The notes under the pieces were generated by a model. It was not told where the DNA came from. It did not search any database and was given only the letters and a program-made list of their open reading frames with translations. From positions 73,985,497-74,049,496 of the forward strand of contig CM039502.1 in assembly GCA_022432975.1 (NCBI GenBank): a stretch of 64,000 nucleotides of DNA, given 5' to 3'. The position numbers and the translations under genes were made by a program. The DNA comes from Begonia masoniana. Its lineage: Eukaryota > Streptophyta > Magnoliopsida > Cucurbitales > Begoniaceae. This document shows, in pieces, positions 49,146-59,650 of the stretch; position 1 is the first letter of the stretch, and the number at the start of each line of letters is the position of its first letter.

Positions 49146-50049
49146 CAACACAGGAGGCCATTCATTTTAGTTCGGCCCCTCGTGTTACAGAGCAATTTTA
49201 AAACGGGGGGCCGTGTTCAGCTCTAGGGCTGATAACAGGGGGCATTCTCCCTCAAACGGAGGGCCAATCTCCCGTTAGTATATAACATCGGCCCTCTGTG
49301 CACTTTCTTTTGTCTGAAACCGAGAGAAACATTGTCGAATCCGTGATTTTTGTCATCAAAAATCCTCAAATCTCAGCCCTTGCCGCCCAAAATCCCAAAA
49401 TTTAAAGTCTCATCGTCGGGAACTCAAACCCAAAGCCTCCACTGTGAAAATCTAAAACCGAGCTTCTCAATCAGCGAAAATCCAAAAGTCAAGCCTCCTA
49501 ATCGTCGAAAATCTCAAACCCGAGCTTCCTAAATGCCAAAAATCTCAAACCGTACTCTTTGCATTGACCCCCAAAATTTTTTTGAAACGAAAGTCTCCCA
49601 CCGATACAAGCTCGCTCATCGAACTAGGAACCTTCGTCACAAGGTGCTCCGGATCAAGTGTCGCAACCGCCGCCTAGTTATTTGTTGATAGAATTTCGAA
49701 ACCAGGGGTGTTAACAGCAGTTCGAGCGGGATATGTCAACGAGCTCGATTATTTATGGGAAGACTGACAACTTCAGCGTTTGTCAACCCCAGCCAACGAA
49801 CACATTTCTATTTGATTTCATCTTTCTTTACATTTTCAAACATAAATTATAACAGTCAATAATTTTTGCCTCGTCTGTGCGTCGCAGATTCCTACACATA
49901 ATGAAAACTATATTAAAAACGAATGACAGTGTGTTTATCAGCAAAATGTGTTAAAATTCATAAACGTGTCTTGTGAAAAAGCGCCTGAAATTGATCCCCG
50001 ATAAGGACAAGTACGACTATTGTGCCCCTGCTGCTGACATATACCAGAC
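49146..50049. other. MULE interior without recognised coding sequence
   Basis: After the GC-rich block there is a TATA-like tagtatataac near 49275 and a stretch (about 49350-49560) with repeated aatc(t)caaa/ccgagcttc motifs of about 40-45 bp, e.g. gaaaatctcaaacccgagct. It resembles a transcript leader but no protein family is visible. Whether this part is captured host DNA or ordinary MULE sequence cannot be decided here. Confidence 0.35.
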
Positions 50050-51804
50050 GACATCTTTGAATTTTTCTTACTAATTGTCAAACTTAACAGCTCATCGACA
50101 TCTCGCACTCTTGTCTTCTTCGGCCTACCAAGTTGACAATATGTTCTGGGTGGAATGAGTTCCTTCAGATTTGGTATTTGCGGCTACATTTGATGCCGCT
50201 CACGTGTTGAATAAAGTGTGAGTACATCTGCAAGTAAGTTGCTCGGTGATAATATTGATGCACGTAATTCTTCGGTGCTACTCTCAAGAAATTATTGCAT
50301 GGAATGGAATGGACACACGTGATTCTAGTAAGCTTTCACCTGTTACAGTTGCACACACATGTATTCATGTCAACAACATATTGTTTGTTGGCGTTGCTGA
50401 CCTTAAATTGTGCAGCTCCCGCAAACACAACACTCCAATTTCGAGTTGCACTTTCTAGTTTCTCAAGATTTTTGCTTATCTGGGGACATAGAGAGTCTAT
50501 TGATTAGGTCAACTTCTCAATTTTTTTCACAATGCGAGTCATCAAATACTTTCTAATAATTTCGAACATGGTTATGATCGGTTTGTCTTTGGTAGGCAAT
50601 AGAACTGCATTGAATGACTCGTACAAATTATTCAATCTCATTTCGCACTTGGAGATCGAAGAGAAAACATGACTAACCCAATATCTAGGCTCTTCTTCTC
50701 GAAGCCATGTGTGGGCATCCGGGTTAAACTGAAGAAATTTCTTCATTTCTATCTCGAAATGATAACTTGTAGTTGCCCTCACCGCATTCCACATCACATC
50801 TCTATATGCTCTGCCCGGAAATTGATTTTTGAAATTTGTGTACATATGCCGGAGACAGTAGCGGTATTCGACTTCTTTAAATTGATCTTCCAAAACTTTC
50901 ACCAAACTTTAATACTTGAAAGAAAAACAGAGTCAACATAAAAACAATATAAAGACCACAATGCCTCAATATTTATGTTGGAAAAATAATAAAACTGGTG
51001 GGAACAATAATAATAATATTACCGCTGTAAAACGTAGAGAGTACTGATAAGATAATTCTGAGGAAAGACTGTACTGAACAATCTCCTAGACATAATTACA
51101 TTTCCAAGTAAGTTCCCAAGAAAGGCTGGAGGGGTCACAAACGGTTGCACTTAAAATCTAGGCTCCTAGACATAACTTCTTTACACAGTACAATTACACC
51201 ACTAAATAAGCGGTACGATAAACAATAGCAGATGCGATCCCAGGTCGTAAATGCATTATACCTTTTGTCGATCTGAAATAATTGTCCATTCGTCTCCCGA
51301 TCCAGTGTTTAGGTCTCGATTCAAATATTGCAAAAATCACGTCCATGTGTCTGTGCACTCTTTTTCGACGTTGGCAACAGCAACGGGATATATTTCATCG
51401 TTGCCATCAATATTGACGGCTATGAGTAATTGACCGGGATACGAGTCCTTCAGATGACAACCATCCAAACAGATAATAGGGCGACCGTACTACAGCAAAC
51501 CTGCCTTGCAAGCAGCCATGCACATGTACATTCTTTGACATACCAATGAATCACACCTCATCTCGTAAGTATGTATTTGTAATGTGCTACCCTGATTTGA
51601 TCTACATATTTCTGCTGCGTACGACCAGACTAGCCTATATTGTTTGTCACCATTGCCTTCGTTAAATGTTCGAGCTACGCTTCTTGCTCTTCTGGCAAGA
51701 CTTAGTGTAATGTTGACAGTGAAATTCTTCCTCACTGTCTCGATAATGGAAGAGATTTTCCACGTAAGTTGACTTTTGAATCTATTCAGATAATGATTTG
51801 CCAC
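50050..51804 (-). pseudogene. MULE (MuDR/MURA-type) transposase pseudogene
   Basis: Minus-strand reading in order: an N-terminal segment (about 51804-51490) ending CQRMYMCMAACKAGLL; the transposase core start RPIICLDGCHLKDSYPGQLL and VNIDGNDEIYPVAVANVEKE at about 51485-51350; a gap with stops and a lesion; then 50905-50504 with EYRYCLRHMYTNFK and LNNLYESFNAVLL, the typical MULE region after the catalytic domain; then a SWIM-type zinc finger, YVVDMNTCVCNCN and CVHSIPC, at about 50390-50280. Several in-frame stops and an AT-rich interruption near 50940-51240 show that it is dead. Confidence 0.85.
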
Positions 51805-52192
51805 TCATTTTGCTCTAGCGTGTCGATTTTCAATTTTTCTCGAACAGCTGTGATAATCGATCAACTCTTTATTTGAAATGTATGCTTATCTTGCATCTTA
51901 GAAGCATGCAGTTGCCACTCACACTCATCTTCACACTCATCTGTCAGTCGTCAATTTTCACTTTTGATGAATTTGATCTCATTGAGAACAAATTCACCAA
52001 ATTGAAGGCGCTTGGAGAATGGTCGCCTGTTCTCTTTGTAAAATGCGGAATAGTAGGTTATCGGGTGTCTGTCGAGGTTTAGATTGTTAGGTTTTGATAG
52101 TTTGTGATTTATTTTGTTAGTGTTAATACTTTAAGGGTTTAAAAAAAATATCGATACTTTGAGGTTCAAAATAATTTTTACTCTATTTAGAA

Positions 52193-52734
52193 AGATACGA
52201 AGAACCCTAAAATTTTATATTAAACTTGGGCATATGAGAATAGTATAGATGAACTAAAGAAGTTTACTAGCAATATATCATAATGAATAAAGCTATATTT
52301 ACAATAATTTTATAATCTAACTTGCACTCTAATGTGTCATTTACGTGTCATTTATTCATTGATTCATGTGACCATAATAATTCTTTCAATGACTATCTGA
52401 CACAATCACGTTTTAGTGTGGGATTAGACTTTAAACCTAGCACCAGTCAAACTCAACAAGCAAAAACTTTGAGTCAAGGTTTGCTACGCTTAATTAAATA
52501 TTGTAGTTCTTGCGATATTCTATTATTAAACTACATTAAATATTTTATAATTACTTTAACATTACTCATGAAATATTTATGTATGCATGTGTCCATAAAT
52601 AAAGGACAATTAATACTCATAGAGTGATAAAGGTGAGCCATTATTTCAATGGTGGGGACGGACTTATCCACACGTACTTGAACCTTTAAAGAATTAAATT
52701 TTGCCTCGCTGATCTGATATGACCTCAATTATTT
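52193..52734. other. Intergenic, AT-rich, no gene seen
   Basis: The stretch between the MULE target duplication and the next small inverted-repeat element holds only short frames. No motif was recognised. Confidence 0.45.
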
Positions 52735-53067
52735 CCATCGGATAACATTTAATGTTATTATTTCATATAAATTGGAAACACATATTTTTATTACTAGATT
52801 GTCTATTTCATTAAAAAAAATGTGTACTAATAATGGATCATAAATCTCACTATTTGACTAGTATCATCAAATGATTTTATGGCGTGACTTGTTTGAACAT
52901 GAGACTTCATATAATAAATTGTGGCACATGGTATGAAAACTAGTTACATGGTAATGAGTAGAGACCCAATTGAGCGACTATCAAAGTTTTGTTGAAACAA
53001 TTACATAGGTAATGCTGCAACCTTAGGTAAAATAAATGAAATAATAACATTAAATGTTATCAGATGG
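52735..53067. mobile_element. Small inverted-repeat element (MITE-like), 333 bp
   Basis: The left end ccatcggataacatttaatg and onwards to ttattatttcat is repeated inverted at the right end (atgaaataataacattaaat through gttatcagatgg), about 32 bp with one or two mismatches. The interior is non-coding and AT-rich. I could not settle a target duplication, so the superfamily is open. Confidence 0.7.
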
Positions 53068-54081
53068 ATAACATTTTCCATCCTTAATCAACGTTTTTGA
53101 GCCTTATTATCAGGCCACTCGATACTTTTACGACTTACGAATCTATCAAATTTTTTAATTCCAGACCTAATGCTTCTTCCTACTCGAGACCAATCAATTT
53201 AGGCTGCAGTTTCGTCAAGTCAGGCTCGAGTTCATTTCCAAAATCAACTAATCCTGATTTCAATCGTGTCTGGGTAGGGAATCGCAGATGTTTGTCAACC
53301 TCCGACTCATCATCGAGTTCTAGGATAGCTCATAACCAAAGGCGAAACGGGGAAATCAAGTACTGGCCATTACTTGGCACAAGAAATATGGATTTCAGTT
53401 CTAGCAGGAGCAGATCGTCTTCAACCCCAAGCACTGGCCCTCCTTTGTTTTATGCAATTGGAAGATTTAGTCTTGTAAGAAGGAAGAGCATGAGCTAACA
53501 AGGGTCGGATTTAATGGAATCCTAAAGGTGATAGTTAGATATGACAAACGAGCTGAGCTTAATGAGTCGACCTAAAAAAATTTCAACCCAAGTCAGCTCG
53601 CGAGTCACCAGTTAAACGAGTCGAGCCGAGCCGGATTAACGAGCCTTAACGTGTAGAATCTAACGAGCCGAGCGTATATAAATATTTTCAACTTATATTA
53701 ATATATATAAGTTTTTTTTTAAAAAAAATTATTTAAAATTATAATAAGTATTAATAATTATATACCAGCGATATTTACTCATTTAATTTAAAAATTAGTC
53801 ATGTTCAGGTATATAAAATTGAATGTATTAATAAAAAAATTATTTGAGACTATCCAATAAAAAATATCACATAAATATCATTAAAAATATTTTAACATAT
53901 AAAAAGAAATTAGAATTTGAAAAAAATTACAAATAAAAAAAAAATTACAAATTTGAAAAAAAAATTACTTCAAATTACAAAATAAATTCAATAAAAAGAA
54001 TCTCTAGTCTTCAACATCCAAATTCGTAAACTCCTCAAGAATTTTATCATCTCATTGTTGATCTCTCGTCTTGGCGTCGGT
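53068..54081. other. Unrecognised DNA and 3' part of a hAT element
   Basis: A 133-codon plus-strand frame at 53097-53498, rich in Ser and Arg, has no family pattern and is not called as a gene. From about 53500 (caagggtcgga, resembling a hAT terminus) there are repeated gagtcgagccgagc motifs in the 53540-53680 interval, typical of hAT subterminal regions, followed by a very AT-rich stretch up to the hAT transposase remnant. Thus 53499-54237 is probably the 3' arm of a hAT element whose other half lies beyond the SIRE insertion. Confidence 0.5.
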
Positions 54082-54237
54082 TCAATCTTTGATACAAATG
54101 AGCGCCTCCGTAAGGTCAGGTGCAAGTATTCCTCTTCGTTCATCATAAAAACGTTCACCTGCACTAAAACTAGATTCTGATGCTACAGTAGAAACATGAA
54201 GTGTTAGTAGATCACGTGTCATTATAGAAGAATATGA
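54082..54237 (-). pseudogene. hAT transposase C-terminal fragment
   Basis: Minus-strand reading gives TRDLLTLHVSTVASESSFSA followed by GERFYDERRGILAPDLTEAL and ICIKD, then a stop at 54082-54084. This matches the hAT dimerisation domain (consensus ...PVSTVASESAFSTGGR...L.P..VEALIC..DW); the stop replaces the usual Trp. The rest of the transposase is cut off by the LTR that begins at 54238. Confidence 0.88.
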
Positions 54238-55616
54238 TGTAAGATCAATATTGTTTAAGAGGGGGAGAATTAGACTTTTTAAATTTGTTTTCTTAATCTA
54301 GTTGCTTTCTCTTTGGTATTCGATTACTCGATTTACAGTAAACACACAAGCAATAAAAGTAAAGAGAGAGAAACAATAACACCAGAGTTTTTACGTGGTT
54401 TGGCCAAAACCTGCCTACGTCTACGCTTCAAGGTTTCCCCCTTGAAGATCCTTTCCTTCTCCTCAGAGAAAAACCAGATCGCACTTCACGGGCGTCGATC
54501 TACAGTCTTTTACAACAACCAGATTGTTTTTCACGGGCGACAATCCACTGTCTTTTACACAATCGTAAGTTTGTAGATTTCAGCACAAACTACACTCTCT
54601 CAAAGATTGAATCTCAAGTTACAAAGTAGAGAGATGTGGAATACAGAGTATTAAGATTTCGGCTCGTTAGGGCTCAATAAGAATTTTTACAAAAGTTGTT
54701 TCTTCGAGCTATCTTCTCGGCTTATATACTCTGTCTCTTCTCGGTTCATAGAATTGAATGCTTCTTATCTGAATATGGAAACTTTATTACCGTTGGATAG
54801 GCATCCGTACAAAGACAGCTAGCCGTTGCTTTCTGGAGTTGCTATTTGCTCGTCGCCATTAATGCTCTGGAGTTAAAGCACTGGACGAGGTCACTATTAC
54901 TTCGCGGCATTTTTAAATCTGGCGGAAGACACTGTTCATCGGTAGAAGTTGCTTCATAATCTTGAACCGTCATCGGTAGATGCAACTTAGAAACTCGAAC
55001 CGCCATTGGTAGAAGTAATCTTAAAATCTTGAACCACCATCGGTAGACGTTGTTCTTTGAAGCACCATCGATAGAAGTCTTCTTTCACTACCATCGACAG
55101 AAGTCTTCTTTGCAATTATCATCGGTAGAAGTCTTCTTTGCAATTATCATCGGTAGAAGTCTTCTTTGTAATGTTATCGGTAGAAGTCTTCTTTGTAATG
55201 TCATCGGTAGAAGTCTTCTTTGCACTACCATCGGTAGAAGTCTTCTTTGTAATATCATCGGTAGAAGTCTTCTTTGAGAGTCTGCCAGCGTTGGATGTAA
55301 TTCTTTGTCGTTTAGCTGGTGGTAGAAGTTGATCTTTGAAAGACTTTGCCTTTGTCGTTTAGCTATCGGTAGATGTGGTCTTTGAATGCCAGCTTTGGAT
55401 GTACAACATTTTCAGCCCTGTTTTGCTATTAAACCCTGAACACTTAACCACATTTGTTAGACTACTAAAATACCCTTTTCAAGGGCATTTCCAACCGATT
55501 AAGCTCATATGCATAATTCATTATTCTCATATATTAAACATAATCAAATTACATTTCTTAACTTATAAATACATCATCAAAAACATCGTTAGACTTAAAC
55601 ACTACTTAAGTCAACA
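54238..55616 (-). repeat. 3' LTR of a SIRE/Maximus-type Copia, 1379 bp
   Basis: Read on the minus strand it starts TGTTGACTTAAGTAGTG right after the purine tract aaaaagggggagat and ends ...TGATCTTACA at 54238, where hAT coding sequence takes over. It shares its start, its end region (agaggggga) and the block ttttacgtggtttggccaaaacctgcctacgtc (in part) with the solo LTR at 32010-33152. A 26-28 bp tandem repeat occupies 55020-55280. Confidence 0.85.
55020..55280. repeat. 26-28 bp minisatellite in the SIRE LTR
   Basis: About eight to nine copies of a unit like catcggtagaagtcttcttt plus a variable 6-8 bp tail follow one another, with degenerate relatives (catcggtag) back to about 54940. Frames across it are repeat by-products. 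Confidence 0.92.
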
Positions 55617-55634
55617 ATCTCCCCCTTTTTGATG
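55617..55634 (-). promoter_or_regulatory. Polypurine tract of the SIRE-type element
   Basis: On the minus strand the sequence aaaaagggggagatt lies directly before the LTR start TGTTGACTT. This is the expected plus-strand primer site for reverse transcription. Confidence 0.8.
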
Positions 55635-55880
55635 ATGACAATCTATAAATTTGATTAGTTAACTCTCCCCTATAATTCTAGCTCCCCCACAGCATATGCA
55701 ATCAAACCAATTTCAAACACTGTTCATAAACAGATTTCAACCATGCATATCAGTACTGTCATATCAATTTGAATTTCGCATATCAGCATAAATCAAATAC
55801 TTTCTCCCCCATTGACATTATCAAAAATGAGCAGAGAGACATAAGAAGCAGTGCATTCAACACGATTTAGAGAAAGATTG

Positions 55881-57772
55881 TCAACTACACAACATTAGGA
55901 TAATGAAGAATGGGAGTGGTGCTTGATATACCACCAAGTCCATACATAGAGCAGGCTCTAGCAGAGGAGCAACAGATGGAGAGGGTCCTAGAGATACCAC
56001 CAAGTCCAGACATGATGGTTGCTCTACAGGTGGACCAGCAGGAGAGACATCCATGGGACTGGCTGGCTCGGATGAAGGCTCGGGAATAGGAGGAGAAACA
56101 GGATTAGGGAATTTCAGTTCTTCCTCCTGAAGATCCAAAGGCATTAGGCGAGCAACTTCAACAACCTCAGGTCTTATGATTGGAGGGATGAGGTCTTCAG
56201 AACAAGCCTCTGGGTAAGAAGGAGGGCTAGGCGGTCCAGGTCAAAGAGCATCAAATTGAGACTTGAGAGACCGAAAATCCATTGACGAAATCTCCCTATG
56301 TCTCTCCATTTTCTTAGCGAGCTGATCTTGAACTACATCAAGATCCTTGCTCAAGTCCAATTTAGTCTGTTTGAGCTTTTCATCTGCAGACACATCAATC
56401 TGGTTCTTAAGAGAACTGAGGGTTGTTCCTAGGCTCTCTATGTAGGAGTGCAAATTATTGAACTGATCCTCACTTATGGAAAATCTCCTCTAATAAGTTT
56501 GGGGAGTTGCAGGAGCAGTTGACGGGATTGGGGAGGAGGTTTGGACGTGAGGAGCAATGTGGACTTCTGGAGAGAGAGGAGCTGGATCACGCAGAGAAGG
56601 AAACAAAAGAGAAGGTGGAGGAGAAGGTGGACACTCTAGAAATGGAGGGGGCAGAGAGGAGGGAACTGAGGTTGCCTCAAAGGTAGGTGCCTGAGAGGAT
56701 GGGGCAGGATGTCTTGGTGTTGGAGGAGGAGGATAGGAGCGAGACACCTGAGAATTAGAAGGTGAATTGTCAAAAGCAGGGATCTCAGAGTCATCCCCTC
56801 CTTCTTGAACAGACACTTCTGGCATGAGAAGCTTCCTTTTCCCAAGCCTGACAGAAGCTGCCTTAGTAGCCTTTTTCCTAGTCTCATTCAAGACAAAATC
56901 TCCTTTTCTTGTTCTTTTTATCCCCATTCTCTTCACAGTGGAGAGGGAATAATAACTGGAAGGTTGAAGACGGAAGGAATCTTCTTCCCCTGGAAATACA
57001 ACTTCAAGCTTTGCAAAGATTTTCATTAGAAGCAAGTTGTAAGGAAGAGATGTAGCCTTGGATGTCACTGCCTGAATCATCCGTCTTACAACAATAAATC
57101 TCAGGTTGAATGAGGTCTTTTGGTAAAGTGCAAACAGAACAAATAATTTCATTCCACTTACCTCATCATGGTGACCACCCTTGGGGACAATGTTGTACCC
57201 TATCATCTGATGAAATAGTCTAGCTCTTATGGATAGGTGTTTTCCCTTTAGATGATCAGAGATGTGGTTCGGGTCTAGAGCAATAGCTTTTAAGAACTGG
57301 TGACCCTCAGGAGAATCAAGGAATGGAGTCTCATGGCCTGACTCATAGAATTGAGAGCGGCTATCTAAATGGGAACTCTCCAGAACAGCATTGATTGATT
57401 AGGGTGTAATAACTATGTGCTTTCCATACACATAGCTCGTTATCGTAAAGAGGTCTGAAGAAAAACTCAGATTAGCATAAAACATCCGAATAGCTTCGGG
57501 GTAATAAAATAATTCAATATCGAACAAACCCAATAGCCCTAGATCTTTCAAGGGTTCAACTATGTCCAAACCAGCTAGATCCTCAAAGTAAATACCACGA
57601 CATGGAATCAAAGTTTTATGCTTGAAGTCGTCATGATACCTTGTTTCAGAAGCTTGAGTGGAAAAGAAGAAAGACGGCCACTGATTTGCACGAGGAATCT
57701 CTCGTGGCTGACGAGCTGAGATTTTAGCCTTCTTCTTAGCCGGTTTAGGAATAGCGCGGGATGAAGATGCCA
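55881..57772 (-). pseudogene. Env-like third ORF of a SIRE-type Copia, interrupted by stops
   Basis: One minus-strand frame runs from MASSSRAIPKPAKKKAKI at 57772 to 55881, about 630 codons, with three in-frame stops (57399-57401, 56490-56492, 56241-56243) and no frameshift. The first part (RATQ-type basic start, then IYFEDLAGLDIVEPLKDLGL) resembles the plant retroelement domain found downstream of pol in SIRE-type elements. The middle is Pro/Ser-rich, followed by a helical, probably coiled-coil segment (LGTTLSSLKNQIDVSADEKL) and another Pro-rich tail. Such frames are called env-like by position; an envelope role is not shown. It lies between pol and the LTR as expected for SIRE/Maximus. Confidence 0.75.
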
Positions 57773-58066
57773 TTGAATCGATTGAACAGTTTTCTGGAAG
57801 GGAAAATGTGAAAGAGAGAAGCAACTGAATCCAAGCAAGAGAAACTTTGAAGAGAGGAATCGACAGAAGGTGCAGGGTCTTTTGAAAGAGCGCGAAAAAG
57901 AGGAAGCGCGTCTCAAACAAGTGAGTTTAAATTAGGGCTTCGCCTGAATATATGAAGACAAAACACGTAACACCGATATCGCCCGATGAGGGGACACATG
58001 TCAACAGATTAAAGAATATATCATCCGATGCTTTATCACTCAAAATTTACCAACATAAGAAGAACC

Positions 58067-58134
58067 TTAGTTTTTCTCAACTCGAATGAGACCTAACCTT
58101 ATTCTAATATTGTTGAAGGTCTTTTCATCCAAAG
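58067..58134 (-). pseudogene. Last codons of SIRE pol, separated by a solo LTR
   Basis: Minus-strand reading after PL gives DEKTFNNIRIRLGLIRVEKN and a stop at 58067-58069. It continues directly from the RNase H end QLADIFTKPL on the other side of the insertion (61016 onwards), showing that the LTR at 58135-61015 entered the final codons of pol. Confidence 0.85.
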
Positions 58135-58468
58135 TGTAGCGACCCTAACACTGTACCCAATTTCTCGTACATATTTTTTTTTTACTTATAACTTTAAATG
58201 AACTTAAGGCGGAATCGAAATCGAAATAGAAATCGAAACAGAAATTGAAGTCTACGTTTTAAACCATTTCAAACAAAACCATTAATAACTTAAAACAATT
58301 TAAAACAATTAACAAATAAAGTAAAATCAATTAAAACAAACAATTAAAGTTAAAACCATTTAAGAAACAATTATTTTTATTTTTATTTTTTATTATATTG
58401 TTATTTTTATTTTTATTTTATTTTTGGGTACTATTCACGTGAACAGTAACTTACTATTCACGTGAACA

Positions 58469-58502
58469 GCGATTGATCGCCCCTTTTTGGGCGATCAATC
58501 GC
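58469..58502. repeat. Perfect 14 bp hairpin next to the satellite
   Basis: GCGATTGATCGCCC and GGGCGATCAATCGC are exact inverted repeats around the six-base loop ctttttt-like stretch (cttttt). Just to the left is the duplicated motif attcacgtgaacag. The hairpin lies at the place where the sister LTR carries its own hairpin array. Confidence 0.9.
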
Positions 58503-58506
58503 CCAC

Positions 58507-59650
58507 GTTTTCCTTTTCGTTTTCCTTTTTCCTTTTCGTTTACCTTTTCGTTTTCCTTTTCGTTTACCTTTTCGTTTTCCTTTTTCCTTTTCGTTTACCT
58601 TTTCGTTTTCCTTTTCGTTTTCCTTTTCGTTTTCCTTTTTCCTTTTCGTTTTCCTTTTCTTTTTCCTTTTCGTTTTCCTTTTCGTTTTCCTTTTCGTTTT
58701 CCTTTTCGTTTTCCTTTTCGTTTTCCTTTTCGTTTACCTTTTCGTTTTCCTTTTCGTTTACCTTTTCGTTTTCTTTTTCGTTTTCCTTTTCGTTTTCCTT
58801 TTCTTTTTCCTTTTCGTTTTCCTTTTCGTTTACCTTTTCGTTTTCCTTTTCGTTTACCTTTTCGTTTTCCTTTTCGTTTACCTTTTCGTTTTCCTTTTCG
58901 TTTTCCTTTTCGTTTACCTTTTCGTTTTCCTTTTTCCTTTTCGTTTTCCTTTTCGTTTACCTTTTCGTTTTCCTTTTCGTTTTCCTTTTCGTTTACCTTT
59001 TCGTTTTCCTTTTCTTTTTCCTTTTCGTTTACCTTTTCGTTTTCCTTTTCGTTTTCCTTTTTCCTTTTCGTTTACCTTTTCGTTTTCCTTTTTCCTTTTC
59101 GTTTTCCTTTTCGTTTACCTTTTCGTTTTCCTTTTTCCTTTTCGTTTTCCTTTTCGTTTACCTTTTCGTTTTCCTTTTCGTTTTCCTTTTCGTTTTCCTT
59201 TTCTTTTTCCTTTTCGTTTTCCTTTTCGTTTACCTTTTCGTTTTCCTTTTCGTTTTCCTTTTCGTTTACCTTTTCGTTTTCCTTTTCGTTTACCTTTTCG
59301 TTTTCCTTTTCGTTTACCTTTTCGTTTTCTTTTTCGTTTTCCTTTTCGTTTTCCTTTTCGTTTTCCTTTTCGTTTACCTTTTCGTTTTCCTTTTTCCTTT
59401 TCGTTTACCTTTTCGTTTTCCTTTTCGTTTACCTTTTCTTTTTCCTTTTCTTTTACCTTTTCGTTTTCCTTTTCGTTTTCCTTTTCGTTTCCCTTTTCAT
59501 TTACCTTTTTCTTTTCCTTTTCGTTACCTTTTCGTTTTCCTTTTTCTTTTTCCTTTTCGTTTTCTTTTTCGTTTCCCTTTTCTTTTCGTTTCCCCTTTCC
59601 TTTTCGTTTTCCTTTTTCCTTTTCGTTTACCTTTTCGTTTTCTTTTTCAT
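58507..59650. repeat. 12 bp pyrimidine minisatellite, about 1.1 kb
   Basis: The block is built of roughly 95 units of ttttccttttcg and its variants (tttaccttttcg, ttttctttttcg, tttttcc insertions). One strand is almost only C and T with regular CG steps. The unit length is a multiple of three, so several frames remain open for hundreds of codons (Phe/Ser, Pro/Phe/Arg or Leu/Phe/Val on the plus strand; Lys/Gly/Arg/Glu on the minus); these are not genes. The array lies inside the solo LTR. Confidence 0.95.

Larger units (their letters stand above)
48801..52183 (-). mobile_element. Mutator-like element (MULE), complete ends, decayed
   Basis: The left end (48801-48982, starting GGGTAAAAATCATTTTTGAAC) and the right end (52008-52183, inverted start GAGTAAAAATTATTTTGAACC) are long imperfect inverted repeats of about 180 bp that align almost throughout. 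They are flanked by the exact 9 bp direct repeat tatttagaa at 48792-48800 and 52184-52192. Nine-base duplications and long inverted ends are hallmarks of MULEs. Inside are a decayed transposase on the minus strand and, on the left, a GC-rich block with an internal duplication. Confidence 0.94.

Noticed and set aside
53097..53498. 133-codon plus-strand frame rich in Ser and Arg
   Set aside because: No recognisable domain, no clear promoter or homologue pattern; kept only as a note in the intergenic entry.
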